Source: Paludibacter sp. (GTDB lineage: Bacteria; Bacteroidota; Bacteroidia; Bacteroidales; Paludibacteraceae). From it: 5,766 nucleotides of DNA. Below are positions 4,609 to 5,766 of this stretch, in pieces. The stretch is from the NCBI GenBank assembly GCA_028705705.1, contig JAQWCZ010000137.1, forward strand, positions 1 to 5,766, read 5' to 3'. Within the stretch, counting starts at the first letter, position 1; each line of letters starts with the position of its first letter. The notes under the pieces are model-generated. The model had not been told where the DNA came from, searched no databases, and saw only the letters and a list, made by a program, of their open reading frames with translations. Made by a program: the position numbers and the translations under genes.

Positions 4609-5562
4609 ATGTATGAATCATTGTTAGAACTGGACCCTGTCAGAATTAATTTCAATGCGGCAGGTATGCATATCATCAACATTATCCTTAGTTTTGTCAT
4701 GTTTGGTGTTGCACTCGGGATCAAACCACAACAATTTGCAAGCTTGATTAAAAAACCCAAATCTGCAATATTGGGGTTAATCTCCCAAATAATAGCATTA
4801 CCGCTGATAACCTTTATCCTCGTTATCACCTTCAGCGATCTCATCACACCAACAGTGGCAATGGGAATGATTTTAGTGGCTGCTTGTCCTGGAGGTAATA
4901 TTTCCAATTTCATGTCATCATTATCAAAAGCAAACACCGAATTGTCGGTCGGACTTACCGCCTCCACCACCATGTTGTCGGTTATAACCACTCCCGGCAA
5001 CTTTGCCTTGTGGGGAGGATTGTATGTCCGTTATATCAACCGACATGCAACGCACATGCTCCAACCGTTGGAAATTGACAAGTGGCAGATGTTTGAAACT
5101 GTATTTATTCTGTTAGGAATACCACTGGTTCTGGGAATATTATTTGCCCATTTCCTCCCAAAAGCAACGCAAAAGATAAAGAAACCAATTCAATACTTGT
5201 CTATCGTATTTTTTTTGGCTATGGTAGTACTTGCTTTTTCTAATAACTTCAACCTGTTTTTGAAATATATTCTTTTTGTGTTTTTTATTGTCCTGGTACA
5301 TAATGCACTGGCATTGGGAACCGGATACAGTATAGCCAGGATATTCAAATTACCGGATGCCGATAAACGAACATTGACCATTGAAACCGGTATTCAGAAT
5401 TCAGGACTGGGTTTGGTTCTGCTTTTCAATCCCAAGATATTCCCTCCGGAACTTCAACTGGGCGGTATGTTATTTATCACGGCCTGGTGGGGTATCTGGC
5501 ACATTATCTCCGGTCTGGGTATTTCAGCCTATTGGAGTCGAAAACCTGTCAAAGCATCTTAA
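4609..5562 (+). CDS. Bile acid:sodium symporter (BASS) family transporter
   Basis: An inner-membrane, sodium-coupled organic anion transporter of the BASS/SLC10-like family, 317 residues from ATG 4609, with roughly nine to ten hydrophobic segments. Family signatures are present: ACPGGNISNFMSSLSKANTELS (92-113, crossover-helix and sodium-site residues S99 and N100), and E259 with Q263-N264 in TIETGIQNSGLGL (257-269). Q60 of SQIIALPL is a further residue expected at a sodium site. The core ion-binding set seems intact. The substrate cannot be inferred; prokaryotic members carry bile acids, pantoate, keto acids and other anions. Upstream in-frame starts (4465, 4558) are rejected because they lie at or upstream of the promoter and the family begins near MYESLLELDPVRINF. 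It is followed after 30 bases by an acyltransferase gene on the same strand, probably an operon. Confidence 0.92.
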   Translation: MYESLLELDPVRINFNAAGMHIINIILSFVMFGVALGIKPQQFASLIKKPKSAILGLISQIIALPLITFILVITFSDLITPTVAMGMILVAACPGGNISNFMSSLSKANTELSVGLTASTTMLSVITTPGNFALWGGLYVRYINRHATHMLQPLEIDKWQMFETVFILLGIPLVLGILFAHFLPKATQKIKKPIQYLSIVFFLAMVVLAFSNNFNLFLKYILFVFFIVLVHNALALGTGYSIARIFKLPDADKRTLTIETGIQNSGLGLVLLFNPKIFPPELQLGGMLFITAWWGIWHIISGLGISAYWSRKPVKAS

Positions 5563-5592
5563 TTACACTAATTACTCAGAAATCATAATTAT

Positions 5593-5766
5593 ATGTCAAA
5601 AATATTCGAGAATACCCTACCCTATCTCATTGGAAAGTCATACGTGGTTTGGTCATTCAGACAATATTATGATAAAATCATCGTTGAGGGACTGGAAAAC
5701 ATACCGGAGAACGAACCGGTAATATTTGCACCTAATCACCTGAACGCATTGATGGATGCTTTAGCA
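5593..5766 (+). CDS. PlsC-like 1-acylglycerol-3-phosphate acyltransferase family protein, N-terminus (truncated by window edge)
   Basis: Fifty-eight codons are visible. After an N-terminal stretch (MSKIFENTLPYL) comes VEGLENIPENEPVIFAPNHLN (31-51) and then ALMDALA. This is the block I region of the glycerolipid acyltransferase family, which transfers acyl groups to (lyso)glycerolipid substrates at the membrane. The catalytic histidine is H49 and the aspartate D55, with five residues between them rather than the usual four. I recall NHxNALMDAL as typical of Bacteroidota members, so this is probably a subfamily trait. The remaining blocks lie outside the window. The ATG at 5593 has no Shine-Dalgarno and follows the transporter stop by 30 bases with no terminator between, suggesting cotranscription. 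Substrate unknown. Confidence 0.85.
   Translation, partial: MSKIFENTLPYLIGKSYVVWSFRQYYDKIIVEGLENIPENEPVIFAPNHLNALMDALA

Noticed and set aside
4533..5000. A 155-codon minus-strand frame overlapping the BASS transporter.
   Set aside because: It is antisense to a clear transporter, and its hydrophobicity only mirrors the membrane segments on the other strand.
5381..5722. A 113-codon plus-strand frame overlapping the transporter end and acyltransferase start.
   Set aside because: It is out of frame with both genes, crosses their junction, and has no recognisable family features.

Overview
The window looks like chromosomal DNA of a Bacteroidota, most likely a Bacteroidales relative of Bacteroides, Parabacteroides or the Dysgonomonadaceae. 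The encoded proteins (GlyA, PyrB, PyrI, a PhoH N-terminus, an IMPACT-family protein) resemble Bacteroidales versions as I remember them. The start regions lack strong Shine-Dalgarno sequences. Three exact matches to the Bacteroidota -7 promoter element TAnnTTTG sit just upstream of genes. The species cannot be named from sequence alone.

Layout: positions 1-3698 hold five genes read on the minus strand in the order pyrB, pyrI, flavin reductase, glyA, phoH (phoH is cut by the window start). Next, also on the minus strand but with its own promoter, is an IMPACT/YigZ-family gene (3901-4497). A divergent, back-to-back promoter region (about 4498-4608) separates it from a plus-strand pair: a bile acid:sodium symporter (BASS) family transporter (4609-5562) and a PlsC-like acyltransferase cut by the window end (5593-5766).

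Function: PyrB and PyrI are the catalytic and regulatory chains of an enteric-type aspartate carbamoyltransferase, the committed step of pyrimidine synthesis. All four zinc cysteines and the main nucleotide-site residues of PyrI fall at the same residue numbers as in E. coli. GlyA makes 5,10-methylene-tetrahydrofolate, which feeds thymidylate and purine synthesis, so its place downstream of pyrBI suggests a nucleotide and one-carbon supply cluster.

The most interesting part is the leader of about 155 nt between a TATCTTTG promoter and pyrB. It contains an intrinsic terminator (12-bp stem followed by U7), a 29-codon leader ORF whose stop codon lies inside the 5' arm of that terminator, and an upstream 9-nt segment perfectly complementary to the same arm (a candidate antiterminator). 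This has the architecture of a pyr attenuator, built differently from the E. coli pyrBI leader.

The second theme is that every non-overlapping gap inside the minus-strand operon is filled by a different repeat type: an eight-unit degenerate heptamer array with an embedded 10-bp inverted repeat (pyrB-pyrI), a short palindrome next to a GAATAGC-type heptamer array (flavin reductase-glyA), and a 65-bp REP/MITE-like palindrome (glyA-phoH). There is no gene-free stretch longer than 300 bases.
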